NCBI GenBank assembly: GCA_947486785.1
Contig: CANKUU010000007.1
Coordinates: forward strand, 93,485-157,484
DNA length: 64,000 nucleotides
Reading direction: 5' to 3'
Source: an uncultured Flavobacteriaceae bacterium
GTDB taxonomy: Bacteria > Bacteroidota > Bacteroidia > Flavobacteriales > Flavobacteriaceae
Program-made: the position numbers and the translations under genes
In this document: positions 16,602 through 26,205 of the stretch, one piece after another
Numbering within the stretch: position 1 is the first letter of the stretch
Layout of the letters: each line of letters begins with the position of its first letter
The notes under the pieces: model-generated
Database searches by the model: none
Told to the model about the DNA's origin: nothing
Seen by the model: the letters and a program-made list of their open reading frames with translations, nothing else

Positions 16602-17219
16602 CTATTTTTTACTAATTTTAAAAAATTGATCATTAATTTGCTCGATAAACTTTAAAAGTTCATCTCGACCAAGAAACTTAGAAGACGAAGTTACAAAATG
16701 CTGCGGGGCTTCCTCCCAAATACCACTAGTTAAGGTGTTTAAATAATTAGCTACATTTTTAAGTATTACATTAGGCTTTAGTTTATCTGCCTTGGTAAAT
16801 ATGATGCAGAAAGGAATCTCTTTCTCGCCCATCCATTGCATAAATTCTAAATCAATTTTTTGAGGCTCATGACGTACGTCTACTAAAATAAATGAACATA
16901 CAAGCTGAGTGCGTTGTTCAAAATAGTTGGTAATATATTTTTGAAATGTATGTTTCTCTTTTTTAGAGACACGAGCAAAGCCATAGCCCGGTAAATCTAC
17001 AAGAAACCAATTGTCGTTTACTCGAAAATGGTTTATAAGCTGTGTTTTTCCTGGTCTTCCTGAAGTTTTTGCTAGGTGTTTACGATCCATCAACATGTTA
17101 ATTAATGAAGATTTTCCTACATTAGATCGTCCAATAAAAGCATATTCTGGTAGTGGTTCAGTAGGGCATTTAGCGACCTCTGAATTGCTCATTACGAAGG
17201 TAGCAGATTTGATTTTCAC
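16602..17219 (-). CDS. engB: Ribosome biogenesis GTPase YihA/EngB
   Basis: TrmE-Era-EngA-like GTPase needed for assembly of the 50S subunit. The P-loop GRSNVGKSS is at 30-38, followed by DLPGYGFA (G3, about 75-82) and the TKAD motif (G4, about 142-145). The 205 aa length is standard. The start is GTG at 17219, preferred over the internal ATG at 17192 because family N-termini (IKSA.F..SN) align with it. It lies 81 bases downstream of the alpha/beta hydrolase gene on the same strand and may be co-transcribed. Confidence 0.95.
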   Translation of the reverse strand: MKIKSATFVMSNSEVAKCPTEPLPEYAFIGRSNVGKSSLINMLMDRKHLAKTSGRPGKTQLINHFRVNDNWFLVDLPGYGFARVSKKEKHTFQKYITNYFEQRTQLVCSFILVDVRHEPQKIDLEFMQWMGEKEIPFCIIFTKADKLKPNVILKNVANYLNTLTSGIWEEAPQHFVTSSSKFLGRDELLKFIEQINDQFFKISKK

Positions 17220-17300
17220 GGGTAAAATTTTAAAAACAGAAAAAGAGTATTATTTGAAGATTTCGACTAAAGCATATTACAATTTAACTCAATTGCAAAG

Positions 17301-18077
17301 TTATTTCTCGCCTAAATAGCCTCGTTTTATAAACCAAGCGTCAAGAATTTCATTAAATTTACTAGGATGTTCCATCATGGGGGCATGACCACATTCTTTA
17401 ATCCAAAATAAATCTGAATCAGGTAATAATTCATCAAAAAGTACAGCAACATCAGGTGGTGTTACATTATCATTTTCACCCCAAATGATGCAAGTTGGTG
17501 TTCGCATTTTTGGCAGATCTTGAGCCATATTATGTCTTATTGCACTCTTTGCGATAGCAAGGGTTTTAACTAATTTAACCCGATCATTTACGGTAGCAAA
17601 AACTTCATCTACAATTTCTTTAGTCGCAACAGCAGGGTTGTAAAAAACGTCTTGTGCTTTCTTTTTTATAAACTCGTAATCGCCCCGTTTTGGATATCCA
17701 TCACCCATAGCACTTTCATACAGTCCAGAACTACCAGTAATTACTAAGGCTCTAACTTTTTTTGGATACATTTTTGAGTGTAGCAGTCCAATATGTCCAC
17801 CTAAAGAATTACCTAAAAGAATGACATCATCTAAACCTTTAAATTCAATGAATTTTTTTAAAAATTTAGCAAATTGCTTTACGTTGGTCTTCAACATCGG
17901 CATATCGTAAATGGGTAATTCTGGAATAAGAATTTTATATCCCTTCTTTGGAAAATAGTCCGTTACCCCTTGAAAGTTACTCAAACCTCCCATAAGACCA
18001 TGTAAAATGATTACAGGAGTACCTTCACCCACTTCTATATACTTGAATTTACCCTCGGAGATTAAGTTTTCTTTCAT
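17301..18077 (-). CDS. Alpha/beta-fold hydrolase
   Basis: 258 aa serine hydrolase of unknown substrate. The oxyanion-hole HGLMGG (about residues 26-31), nucleophile elbow GNSLGG with Ser91, catalytic-acid segment GENDNVTP (about 201-208) and catalytic His in CGHAPM (about 230-235) complete the triad. There is no signal peptide, so it acts in the cytoplasm. It is monodomain and resembles the MhpC/BioH-like group. A specific reaction cannot be assigned. It diverges from the dcw cluster across a long AT-rich spacer. Confidence 0.85.
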   Translation of the reverse strand: MKENLISEGKFKYIEVGEGTPVIILHGLMGGLSNFQGVTDYFPKKGYKILIPELPIYDMPMLKTNVKQFAKFLKKFIEFKGLDDVILLGNSLGGHIGLLHSKMYPKKVRALVITGSSGLYESAMGDGYPKRGDYEFIKKKAQDVFYNPAVATKEIVDEVFATVNDRVKLVKTLAIAKSAIRHNMAQDLPKMRTPTCIIWGENDNVTPPDVAVLFDELLPDSDLFWIKECGHAPMMEHPSKFNEILDAWFIKRGYLGEK

Positions 18078-18395
18078 TAAAGTTTCTTCATTATCATAAA
18101 CAAATATAGGTATTTAGCTCGTTAAACAACATTCAAGTTTATTAAAGCTTTAAAGTTTCTGTTTTAATTAGCTCAAGGGTGGGTATTTAAGTCTAAATGT
18201 GTTAACAAAGTTTAGCAAAAAAATAAAATTTATCACTAAATAAATGTAAGAATGCAACCTTTTAAAAGTAAGTTTTATTTACTCTAAAAAGATCTTAAAT
18301 TTTAATATTTTTTTCAAAATTGAAGGTTGGCAAGTTTGTTTTTTTTGTTCAAAAAAGTGTATTTCATCTAATAAATGGGAGTTTTTATTAACAAA

Positions 18396-18422
18396 GTGGT
18401 AATTTGTGGTAAATAGTGGTAA
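18396..18422 (+). promoter_or_regulatory. Three GTGGT boxes with 10-bp period: putative MraZ operator
   Basis: GTGGT occurs three times, ending exactly at 18400, 18410 and 18420, each followed by AA. Tandem GTG-type direct repeats spaced one helical turn apart are the known binding sites of MraZ upstream of its own gene in other phyla. Here they sit just before the -7 element and mraZ, consistent with autoregulation of the dcw transcript. Confidence 0.6.
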
Positions 18423-18431
18423 TAAAATATA

Positions 18432-18439
18432 TATATTTG
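18432..18439 (+). promoter_or_regulatory. Candidate -7 element of the dcw promoter
   Basis: TATATTTG fits TAnnTTTG and lies about 30 bases before the mraZ start codon. The expected -33 position falls inside the last two GTGGT boxes, so a bound MraZ would cover the promoter. Confidence 0.45.
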
Positions 18440-18468
18440 AGTTATTATAGCAATAATCAGATATTTAA

Positions 18469-18939
18469 GTGGTCAATTTCATTGGAACATACGATTGTAA
18501 AGCCGATGCCAAAGGTAGGGTAATGATGCCAGTTGCGCTAAAGAATCAGATGCTTCCAATTTTAAAAGATCAATTTGTTATTAAAAGATCTGTTTTTCAG
18601 CCTTGTTTGGAATTATATCCAATGAAGGAATGGAATTTACTAATGGAGAAGGTCAACAAGAAGAATCGATTTAAAAAAAAGAATAACGATTTTATTCGCA
18701 GATTTCAGGCTGGTCTTAAGGTGGTGGAGATTGATAGTACGGGTCGATTGTTAATTCCAAAGACGCTTGTTGATGTTGCTGGAATTACCAAAGAGGTGGT
18801 ATTAAGTTCTGCAATCAACATTATTGAAATTTGGGATAAGGATAATTACGAAAAAGTGATTGATGAAACTGCAGAAGATTTTGCAGCGTTGGTTGAAGAA
18901 GTAATGGGTGAAGAAGATGAAGATGTCGATATATCATAA
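18469..18939 (+). CDS. mraZ: Transcriptional regulator / division protein MraZ
   Basis: 156 aa with two AbrB-like MraZ half-domains (about residues 3-60 and 78-128). Each carries a DxKGR or DSTGR motif (DAKGR near 12-16; DSTGR near 84-88), the DNA-contact signature. MraZ forms ring oligomers and binds tandem repeats upstream of dcw operons. The start is GTG at 18469, which gives the canonical FIGTY N-terminus. The C-terminus is acidic. It overlaps rsmH. The putative operator lies 50-70 bases upstream. Confidence 0.95.
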   Translation: MVNFIGTYDCKADAKGRVMMPVALKNQMLPILKDQFVIKRSVFQPCLELYPMKEWNLLMEKVNKKNRFKKKNNDFIRRFQAGLKVVEIDSTGRLLIPKTLVDVAGITKEVVLSSAINIIEIWDKDNYEKVIDETAEDFAALVEEVMGEEDEDVDIS

Positions 18940-19822
18940 TCCTGTATTGTTAAAAGAGTCTGTAGACGCACTTAATATTAAAGAAGATGGCGTTTATGTA
19001 GACGTTACATTCGGTGGAGGAGGTCACTCGAAAGAAATTCTTAATCGCTTAGGTGATAATGGTAAATTATTTGCTTTCGATCAAGATGAAGATGCTCTAG
19101 AAAATGATTTGAACGATGAACGATTTACGTTGATAAATGAGAATTTTAGATACCTGAAGCAGTTTTTGAAGTTCTATGGTGTACGAAATGTAGACGGAAT
19201 ATTAGCAGATTTTGGTGTTTCATCGCATCAGTTTGATATAGCAGAGCGTGGTTTTTCAACCCGTTTTGACGCAGAGCTAGATATGAGAATGAGCAAGAAG
19301 AATACGGTGTCGGCTAACGAGGTTGTAAACAAGTACTCTTTCGAAGATCTTAGAAATGTGTTGTTCAAATTTGGTGATTTACGAAATGCAAATGCTATAG
19401 CTAAGGCGATTGTTGCTGAAAGAGAAATAGCACCAATTAAGAGTGGTGATATGCTTAAGCTGGTTTTAAAGCCATTTTTGCCCAAGTCAAAAGAACATAA
19501 GATTTTAGCTCAAATATATCAAGCGATACGTATTGAGGTGAATCAAGAGATTGCAGCCTTGGAGGAATTTTTAACCCAAACGCCCGATTTACTCCTTAAA
19601 GGAGGTCGATTAAGTGCTATAAGTTACCACTCTTTAGAAGATCGTTTGGTGAAAAGATATATTAGAGCGGGTAAGTTTGAGGGTGAGCCCGACAAAGATT
19701 TCTACGGAAATATTAATGTTCCGTTTAAAAAAATTGGCGGGTTAATTGTTCCTTCTGAACAAGAAATTTATTTGAATAATAGAGCGCGAAGTGCCAAGTT
19801 GAGAATTGCTGAACGCCTTTAG
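18923..19822 (+). CDS. rsmH: 16S rRNA m4C1402 methyltransferase RsmH (MraW)
   Basis: SAM-dependent methyltransferase that N4-methylates C1402 of 16S rRNA. The N-terminal YHNPVLL motif, the glycine-rich SAM site VTFGGGGHS (about residues 27-35), the ILADFGVSSHQ segment and the C-terminal SYHSLEDR motif are all present. ATG 18923 is preferred because YHNPVLL then lies at residues 4-10, as usual; ATG 18908 is also in frame. The gene overlaps the mraZ end by 17 or 32 bases, so translation is coupled. Confidence 0.94.
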   Translation: MSIYHNPVLLKESVDALNIKEDGVYVDVTFGGGGHSKEILNRLGDNGKLFAFDQDEDALENDLNDERFTLINENFRYLKQFLKFYGVRNVDGILADFGVSSHQFDIAERGFSTRFDAELDMRMSKKNTVSANEVVNKYSFEDLRNVLFKFGDLRNANAIAKAIVAEREIAPIKSGDMLKLVLKPFLPKSKEHKILAQIYQAIRIEVNQEIAALEEFLTQTPDLLLKGGRLSAISYHSLEDRLVKRYIRAGKFEGEPDKDFYGNINVPFKKIGGLIVPSEQEIYLNNRARSAKLRIAERL

Positions 19823-19839
19823 AATTAAATAATTAAGAA

Positions 19840-20163
19840 ATGAAAAAAGGACTGTTAGATATTTTAAAAGGAAAATTTCTGGTAAGTAACGATGCGCCTA
19901 AAAACTGGCTCTTTATCATTTTTGTATCGTTTTTAGCCGCTGTTATGATTGGTAGCTCTCATAGTGCAGATAAAAAAGTACATCAAATTGCAGCATTAAA
20001 TGAAGAGGTTAAAGAGTTAAGGAATCAATTTTTAGATGGGCGTACTGAGGTTCAACAATTGCGTTTAGAATCTAAAATAGCAAAGGTTCTCTCTAAAAAT
20101 GAAATATACCCATCTGAGGTTCCGCCAAGAAAAATAAAAGTAAAAACTAGTAAAATAGAGTAG
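19840..20163 (+). CDS. ftsL: FtsL-like cell division protein
   Basis: 107 aa, bitopic: a short cytoplasmic N-terminus, one membrane helix (about residues 24-42), and a periplasmic region with heptad-like leucine spacing (about 48-85). The small size, topology and position between rsmH and ftsI identify it as FtsL, which bridges FtsB/FtsQ to FtsWI in the divisome. Sequence conservation of FtsL is low, so the call depends on context. Its TAG overlaps the GTG of ftsI by one base. Confidence 0.8.
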   Translation: MKKGLLDILKGKFLVSNDAPKNWLFIIFVSFLAAVMIGSSHSADKKVHQIAALNEEVKELRNQFLDGRTEVQQLRLESKIAKVLSKNEIYPSEVPPRKIKVKTSKIE

Positions 20164-22169
20164 TGGTAGATAAAGATAAAAACATATTAACACGTTTGTA
20201 CTTTGTTGCAGGAGGTCTATTTATATTCGCTTGCGCCGTGCTTTTTAAGTTGGTTAGCATTCAATTCGTTGAGGGCTCTAAATATAAGCAACTTGCTCAA
20301 CAACGAACTTCAAAAATGTTTACCATTGCCCCTAACCGGGGTAATTTAATATCTGATGATGGTAGTTTATTGGCAACTTCGGTTTCTCGCTATACCATTC
20401 GCTTTGATGCCGTAACTGTAAAATCACAAGATTTTAATGCTAATGTTAAACCCTTGTCTAAAGCACTTTCAGATCTATTAGGAAAGTCATCTTCTTATTA
20501 CCAGCAAGTACTTCGCAAGGCAAGAGCAAACAAGAATAGATATGCACTTATTGCAAGAAATTTAGACTATTCTGAGTATGTGAAAGTAAAAACCTTTCCC
20601 TTGTTTAATAAAGGGCCTTACAAAGGGGGTTTAATAATAGAGCAGAAAACGGTTCGCGAGCATCCCTTAGGTAAAATAGCAGAACGTAGCGTAGGGTATG
20701 AAAATATTGATGAGAACGGATACTATAGTGGTGTTGGATTAGAGCGTGCTTACGGTGAATTTTTAAGAGGGGTTGAAGGTAAAAGATTAAAGCAGAAAAT
20801 AGCGAAAGGACAATGGAAGCCCATTGGCTGGGATAATATTGTAGAGCCGAAAGATGGGTATGACTTAATTTCAACCATTGATATCAATATTCAAGATATA
20901 GCGCATCATGCACTGTTAAGACAACTAGAGAAGTATAAGGCAGATCATGGATGCGTTATAGTGATGGAGACCGAAACAGGCGAAGTTAGAGCCATTTCTA
21001 ACCTTGGTATTACCAAACAAGGTAAGTATTACGAGCGTTTAAATTATGCGATAGGCGAATCTCATGAGCCAGGGTCTACTTTTAAACTAATGAATATGGT
21101 AGCTGCTCTAGAGGACAAAATTGTTGATACAAGTACGGTAAAGGATACTGGAAAAGGGTATTGGAAAATATATAATCATCGGGTTAAAGATTCTAAAAAT
21201 GGCGGATACGGTAAAATTTCAATGGCAAAGGCGTTTGAAGTTTCTTCGAATACGGCTTTTGCTCAAATGATTCATGATGGGTATAAAGAGCACCCTTCTA
21301 AGTATGTGAATCGTTTGGTAAGTATGAATTTAAACGAAGAAATAGGTCTTCCTATAAAAGGTGAAGGCAAACCTATTATTCGCTTCCCTGGTGATAAAGG
21401 GTGGTCTGGTTTGTCATTGGCTCAAATGGCTTATGGCTATGAAGTCTCATTAACACCGCTGCAAACGCTAACTTTTTATAATGCAATTGCCAATGACGGG
21501 GTTATGGTAAAACCAAGGTTTATTAAAGAGGTTAAAGAGTGGGACAAAACCATTGAAAAATTTGACAAAGAAATTATTAATCCAGCAATATGTTCAAAAG
21601 AGACTGCAAGGCAAGTGCGGCAACTCTTGAAGAATGTAGTAGAGAAAAAGCATGGTACGGGTCACCGTTTGTATTCGCCAAACTTTTCAATGGCGGGCAA
21701 AACCGGTACTGCTCAAAAGAATTATGTGAGTAAAGATCCTGATAAGCTAAAGTATATATCTACTTTTTCAGGCTATTTTCCTGCTGATAATCCAAAATAC
21801 TCTTGCATTGTAGTAATTCATGAGCCAGACAAAAGTGTTGGGTATTATGGTGCCGATGTGTCTGGGCCAGTTTTTAAATCAATTGCTCAAAAAGTTTTTG
21901 CAACATCACCTTTAATTGAAGAAGTTGATAGTTTTTTAGAGGGTAGTAAAAAGTCTGACACCTCTTATCAGCGCTATTATGTAGAGGCTCAAAAAAAGTA
22001 TAATAAAGTGCCAAATGTTGAAGGTATGAGTGGTATGGATGCGATATCAATATTAGAAAATTTAGGGCTTAAAGTTGAAATTAACGGTAACGGAAGAGTT
22101 ATAAAACAGTCTGTGGCTCAGGGTGAAGATATCAATAAAACAAAAAAAATAGTACTGGATCTTTCATGA
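20163..22169 (+). CDS. ftsI: Septal peptidoglycan transpeptidase (PBP3-like) with PASTA domain
   Basis: 668 aa class B penicillin-binding protein that cross-links septal peptidoglycan. One N-terminal membrane helix (about 10-30) is followed by the pedestal domain. The transpeptidase has STFK (active Ser at about 305), SSN (about 361) and KTGT (about 514). A single PASTA domain (about 612-668) ends the protein, starting at KVPNVEG. The start is GTG at 20163, overlapping the ftsL stop. The stop overlaps the murE ATG (ATGA). This is the dcw copy, so ftsI rather than an elongation PBP2. Confidence 0.93.
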   Translation: MVDKDKNILTRLYFVAGGLFIFACAVLFKLVSIQFVEGSKYKQLAQQRTSKMFTIAPNRGNLISDDGSLLATSVSRYTIRFDAVTVKSQDFNANVKPLSKALSDLLGKSSSYYQQVLRKARANKNRYALIARNLDYSEYVKVKTFPLFNKGPYKGGLIIEQKTVREHPLGKIAERSVGYENIDENGYYSGVGLERAYGEFLRGVEGKRLKQKIAKGQWKPIGWDNIVEPKDGYDLISTIDINIQDIAHHALLRQLEKYKADHGCVIVMETETGEVRAISNLGITKQGKYYERLNYAIGESHEPGSTFKLMNMVAALEDKIVDTSTVKDTGKGYWKIYNHRVKDSKNGGYGKISMAKAFEVSSNTAFAQMIHDGYKEHPSKYVNRLVSMNLNEEIGLPIKGEGKPIIRFPGDKGWSGLSLAQMAYGYEVSLTPLQTLTFYNAIANDGVMVKPRFIKEVKEWDKTIEKFDKEIINPAICSKETARQVRQLLKNVVEKKHGTGHRLYSPNFSMAGKTGTAQKNYVSKDPDKLKYISTFSGYFPADNPKYSCIVVIHEPDKSVGYYGADVSGPVFKSIAQKVFATSPLIEEVDSFLEGSKKSDTSYQRYYVEAQKKYNKVPNVEGMSGMDAISILENLGLKVEINGNGRVIKQSVAQGEDINKTKKIVLDLS

Positions 22170-23629
22170 AGTTATTAAAAGACATTTTGTATGGTATTAG
22201 TCTTCGTGTAGTTAAAGGTTCTACCGATGTAATGGTGAATGCCATTAATTTTGATTCGCGACAACTAGATGCGGATGGTGTTTTTGTTGCTATTCGTGGT
22301 ACAATAACCGATGGTCATAACTATATTGAAAAAGCTATTCATTTGGGTGTTAAGGTTGTGGTTTGCGAGGAGCTCCCAAAGCAACTGATAGATGAAATTA
22401 CATACGTTGAAGTTGATAATGCAAATAGTGCGTTAGCAATTATGGCATCAAACTTTTATGATAATCCTTCTAAGAATTTAAAGTTGATCGGTATTACGGG
22501 CACCAACGGCAAAACCACCATTAGTAGCTTGCTATATCAGCTGTTTAAAAAAGCTGGCTTTAAGGTTGGTTTAATCTCAACGATTAAGATTATGGTTGAT
22601 GTTGAAGAGTATCCAACGCGCCACACCACGCCAGATGCACTAATTATAAATCAATTTTTAAATAAAATGAATAAAGCAGGGGTTGAATTCTGTTTTATGG
22701 AGGTAAGCTCTCATGGCATTCATCAAAAAAGAATAGAGGGATTGGTTTTTGAAGGGGCTATTTTTTCAAATCTGTCGCATGATCATTTAGATTATCATAA
22801 CTCTTTTGCTGAGTATCGCGATACCAAAAAAGTACTTTTTGATACTTTGGGTAAAAAGGCATTTGCCCTTGTTAATATTGATGATAAAAATGGCATGGTG
22901 ATGCTTCAAAACAGTAAAGCAAGAAAGTATAGTTATGCCTTAAAAAGCTATGCCGATTATAGAGCTCAAATTTTAGAAAATCAGTTCGATGGTCAATTAC
23001 TGAAAATTAATAATCATGAGTTATGGTCAAAACTAATAGGAGGGTTTAATGCTTACAATATGCTTGCGATTTACGCAACTGCAGATTTATTAGGTTTAGA
23101 GAAACTTGAAATATTGCGCTTGTTAAGTGAGTTAGAGAATGTGGATGGTAGGTTTCAATATTACATTTCTAAAGGTAAAATTACTGCTATAGTTGATTAT
23201 GCTCACACACCTGATGCGCTTAAAAATGTATTACGTACCATTAACTCTTTAAGAACTGGAAATGAGCGTGTTATTACGGTTGTAGGTTGTGGAGGCGATA
23301 GAGATGCCTCTAAGCGACCCATTATGGGAGATATTGCCTCGGAAATGAGTAGCAAAGTTATATTTACTTCCGACAATCCTAGATCAGAATCTCCTGCCCT
23401 CATCATTGAAGAAATGGAGAGTGGTGTAGCGCCACAGAATATAAGAAAGATTGTGTCTATAGAGAATAGAAAACAAGCCATAAATGCGGCCTGCCAAATG
23501 GCTTCAGCTAACGACATCATTCTCGTTGCTGGTAAAGGTCATGAAACTTATCAAGAAACCAATGGTGAGCGAATCGATTTTGATGATTTTAAAATAGTTA
23601 CGGGTTTTTTAAAACGCCTTGATAAATAA
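22166..23629 (+). CDS. murE: UDP-MurNAc-L-Ala-D-Glu : meso-diaminopimelate ligase
   Basis: Cytoplasmic Mur ligase that adds the third peptide residue to the peptidoglycan precursor. The ATP loop GTNGKTT is at about 112-118. The DNPR motif (about 405-408), typical of enzymes that select meso-DAP over lysine, is present, followed by SESP. The 487 aa length is normal. It starts at ATG 22166 inside the ftsI stop and lies 16 bases before mraY. The chemotype (DAP) is an inference from DNPR. Confidence 0.96.
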   Translation: MKLLKDILYGISLRVVKGSTDVMVNAINFDSRQLDADGVFVAIRGTITDGHNYIEKAIHLGVKVVVCEELPKQLIDEITYVEVDNANSALAIMASNFYDNPSKNLKLIGITGTNGKTTISSLLYQLFKKAGFKVGLISTIKIMVDVEEYPTRHTTPDALIINQFLNKMNKAGVEFCFMEVSSHGIHQKRIEGLVFEGAIFSNLSHDHLDYHNSFAEYRDTKKVLFDTLGKKAFALVNIDDKNGMVMLQNSKARKYSYALKSYADYRAQILENQFDGQLLKINNHELWSKLIGGFNAYNMLAIYATADLLGLEKLEILRLLSELENVDGRFQYYISKGKITAIVDYAHTPDALKNVLRTINSLRTGNERVITVVGCGGDRDASKRPIMGDIASEMSSKVIFTSDNPRSESPALIIEEMESGVAPQNIRKIVSIENRKQAINAACQMASANDIILVAGKGHETYQETNGERIDFDDFKIVTGFLKRLDK

Positions 23630-23645
23630 AAGTAAAAAATAGAAA

Positions 23646-24866
23646 ATGCTCTATTACCTATTTGAATATTTAGAAAAACAGTACCAAGTACCTGGGGCTA
23701 GTCTGTTTCAGTATACAACCTTTCGCGCGGGTATGGCGATCTTGTTCTCACTTATTATCGCTACTGTTTATGGTAAACGCATTATCCTCTTTTTGCAAAA
23801 AAAGCAGATAGGCGAAACCGTTAGAGACCTTGGTCTTGATGGTCAAAAGCAGAAAGCTGGTACGCCTACCATGGGAGGCTTAATAATTATTCTGGCAATG
23901 CTTATACCTGTGTTGCTTTTTGCAAAGTTAAATAACATATATATCTTATTATTAATAGTAACAACCCTTTGGATGGGGGTAATCGGCTTTCTTGATGATT
24001 ATATCAAAGTATTTAAAAAAGATAAAGAAGGCTTAAAAGGTAGGTTTAAAGTCTTGGGGCAAGTAGGGCTCGGTTTAATTGTTGGCGTTACATTATATTT
24101 TCATCCAGATGTAACGATGCGAGAGCACACAAAATCTATAATAACCGAACAGTATACCGTAGAAGAGGTGCGCGGGCAAGACCTAAAATCTACTATGACC
24201 ACAGTTCCTTTTTTTAAGAACAATGAGTTAGACTACAGCACTTTTATTTCCTGGGCGGGGCCTGGGGCCGAAAAGTTTGCATATCTAATTTTTATACCCA
24301 TTATAATTTTGATTGTAAGCGGTGTTTCAAATGGCGCAAACCTAACCGATGGTATAGATGGGCTGGCCGGAGGTATCTCTGCAATTATTGTTTTTACTCT
24401 AGGAATATTTGCTTTGGTTTCAGGTAATATTTTCTTGTCCGAATATTTAGATGTCATGTACATATCTGGTTCAGGTGAACTTTTGGTTTTTATTACTGCT
24501 TTTGTAGGTGCTCTAGTTGGTTTTTTATGGTATAATGCTTTTCCTGCTCAGGTTTTTATGGGTGATACTGGAAGTTTAACTATCGGAGGCATTATAGCTG
24601 TTATTGCCATAATCTTAAGAAAGGAATTGCTTATTCCGGTACTATGCGGAATTTTCTTTGCAGAGTCAATTTCTGTTATGCTACAAGTAGGCTATTTTAA
24701 ATTTACAAAAAAGAAATATGGTGAAGGAAGGCGTATTTTTTTAATGGCGCCGCTGCATCACCATTATCAAAAAAAAGGATATCACGAAAGTAAGATTGTA
24801 ACTCGTTTTTGGATTGTAGGTATAATGCTAGCAATTATAACCGTAGTCACCTTAAAAATACGCTAA
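23646..24866 (+). CDS. mraY: Phospho-MurNAc-pentapeptide translocase
   Basis: Polytopic membrane enzyme that joins phospho-MurNAc-pentapeptide to undecaprenyl phosphate, forming lipid I. Around ten hydrophobic helices are seen across 406 aa. The catalytic and substrate motifs FLDDY (about 115-119), [12 protein letters not shown] (about 231-242), MGDTGSL (about 307-313) and the HHHYQ cluster (about 375-379) are intact. An insert of about 40 residues after helix 4 (about 155-200) is typical of Bacteroidota MraY. It is separated from murD by one base. Confidence 0.96.
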   Translation: MLYYLFEYLEKQYQVPGASLFQYTTFRAGMAILFSLIIATVYGKRIILFLQKKQIGETVRDLGLDGQKQKAGTPTMGGLIIILAMLIPVLLFAKLNNIYILLLIVTTLWMGVIGFLDDYIKVFKKDKEGLKGRFKVLGQVGLGLIVGVTLYFHPDVTMREHTKSIITEQYTVEEVRGQDLKSTMTTVPFFKNNELDYSTFISWAGPGAEKFAYLIFIPIIILIVSGVSNGANLTDGIDGLAGGISAIIVFTLGIFALVSGNIFLSEYLDVMYISGSGELLVFITAFVGALVGFLWYNAFPAQVFMGDTGSLTIGGIIAVIAIILRKELLIPVLCGIFFAESISVMLQVGYFKFTKKKYGEGRRIFLMAPLHHHYQKKGYHESKIVTRFWIVGIMLAIITVVTLKIR

Positions 24867-24867
24867 A

Positions 24868-26202
24868 ATGAGTCGATTGGTTGTATTAGGCGGAGGTGAG
24901 AGTGGAGTAGGTGCGGCGCTACTAGGGCAAAAGCGAGGGTATGAAGTTTTTGTCTCTGATAAAGGAAAAATTAAAAAAAAATATAAGAACGTTCTTGAGC
25001 ATTTTGAGATTGACTGGGAGGAGGAAACTCATACAGAGGTACTTATACTGAATGCTGATGTGGTAATAAAGAGCCCGGGTATTCCAGACACTGTTGCCTT
25101 GGTTGTTGCATTAAAAGCAAAGGGTATTCCTGTAATTTCTGAAATAGAGTTTGCATCAACATTTACGGATGCCACCCTAATAGCTGTAACAGGTAGTAAC
25201 GGAAAAACTACTACAACCATGTTAACAAATCATATTTTTAAGCAAGCGAATCTTAATGTAGGTATGGCTGGTAATATTGGCGATAGTTATGCGAAGATGG
25301 TAGCTGAAAATGATTTCGACTTTTACGTGTTAGAGATAAGTAGTTTTCAACTAGACGGAATCATAAATTTTAAGCCGCATATCGCTATTCTAACGAATAT
25401 TTCACCAGATCATTTAGATCGATATGATTATAAGTTTGAAAACTATGTAGCCTCTAAATTTCGTGTTGCTTTAAACCAGACAGAGAAAGATTATCTGATA
25501 TATGATGCAGATGATCAAGTAATAGTAAAATGGTTAAAAGACCATCCTGTAAAATCTCAACTAATACCTTTTTCTATCCAATATGAGTTAGAGGAAGGGG
25601 TATGTCTCATAGATAATAACATAAAAATAACCATTCAAAACGAAACAACAATAATGTCAACAGACCACTTAGCACTAGAAGGAAAACATAATCTTAAGAA
25701 CACCATGGCTGCTTCTGCCGCAGCTAAATTGGTAAGTATTCGAAAGCAAACGATACGCGACTGTATTAAAAACTTTCAAGGGGCTGAACATCGCCTAGAA
25801 AAAGTATTAAAAATTGGGCATGTACAATATATCAATGATTCAAAAGCAACAAATGTAAATGCTACTTTCTTTGCTTTAGATAGTATGAGTGCGCCTACTG
25901 TTTGGATTGTTGGTGGCGTTGATAAGGGTAATGATTACGCTCAATTAATGCCTTTAGTACGTGAAAAAGTAAAAGCCATCATTTGTTTAGGTTCTGATAA
26001 TTCTAAAATAAAAGACGCTTTTGGAAATGTTGTTGATTTGCTAGTTGAAACCTATGCAATGGACGAAGCTATTAAGGTGGCCTATAAAATTGCGGAGCGG
26101 GGTGATACAGTTTTATTGTCACCTGCCTGCGCAAGTTTTGATCTTTTTGAAAATTATGAAGATCGAGGAAATCAATTTAAAGAAGCAGTTAAAAATTTAT
26201 AA
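24868..26202 (+). CDS. murD: UDP-MurNAc-L-alanine : D-glutamate ligase
   Basis: Second Mur ligase, adding D-Glu in the cytoplasm. An N-terminal Rossmann-like UDP-binding domain begins at LVVLGGGESG. The ATP loop GSNGKTTTT lies at about 110-118. The SPDHLDRY segment (about 181-188) and the C-terminal domain with SPACASFD complete the family pattern. At 444 aa it is full length. It starts one base after mraY and ends three bases before ftsW. Confidence 0.95.
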   Translation: MSRLVVLGGGESGVGAALLGQKRGYEVFVSDKGKIKKKYKNVLEHFEIDWEEETHTEVLILNADVVIKSPGIPDTVALVVALKAKGIPVISEIEFASTFTDATLIAVTGSNGKTTTTMLTNHIFKQANLNVGMAGNIGDSYAKMVAENDFDFYVLEISSFQLDGIINFKPHIAILTNISPDHLDRYDYKFENYVASKFRVALNQTEKDYLIYDADDQVIVKWLKDHPVKSQLIPFSIQYELEEGVCLIDNNIKITIQNETTIMSTDHLALEGKHNLKNTMAASAAAKLVSIRKQTIRDCIKNFQGAEHRLEKVLKIGHVQYINDSKATNVNATFFALDSMSAPTVWIVGGVDKGNDYAQLMPLVREKVKAIICLGSDNSKIKDAFGNVVDLLVETYAMDEAIKVAYKIAERGDTVLLSPACASFDLFENYEDRGNQFKEAVKNL

Positions 26203-26205
26203 CAA

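Larger units (their letters stand above)
18078..18468. other. Intergenic control region before the dcw cluster
   Basis: 391 very AT-rich bases between the divergent hydrolase gene and mraZ. The 3' third holds the candidate MraZ boxes and promoter listed separately. I see no gene in the rest. Confidence 0.7.
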
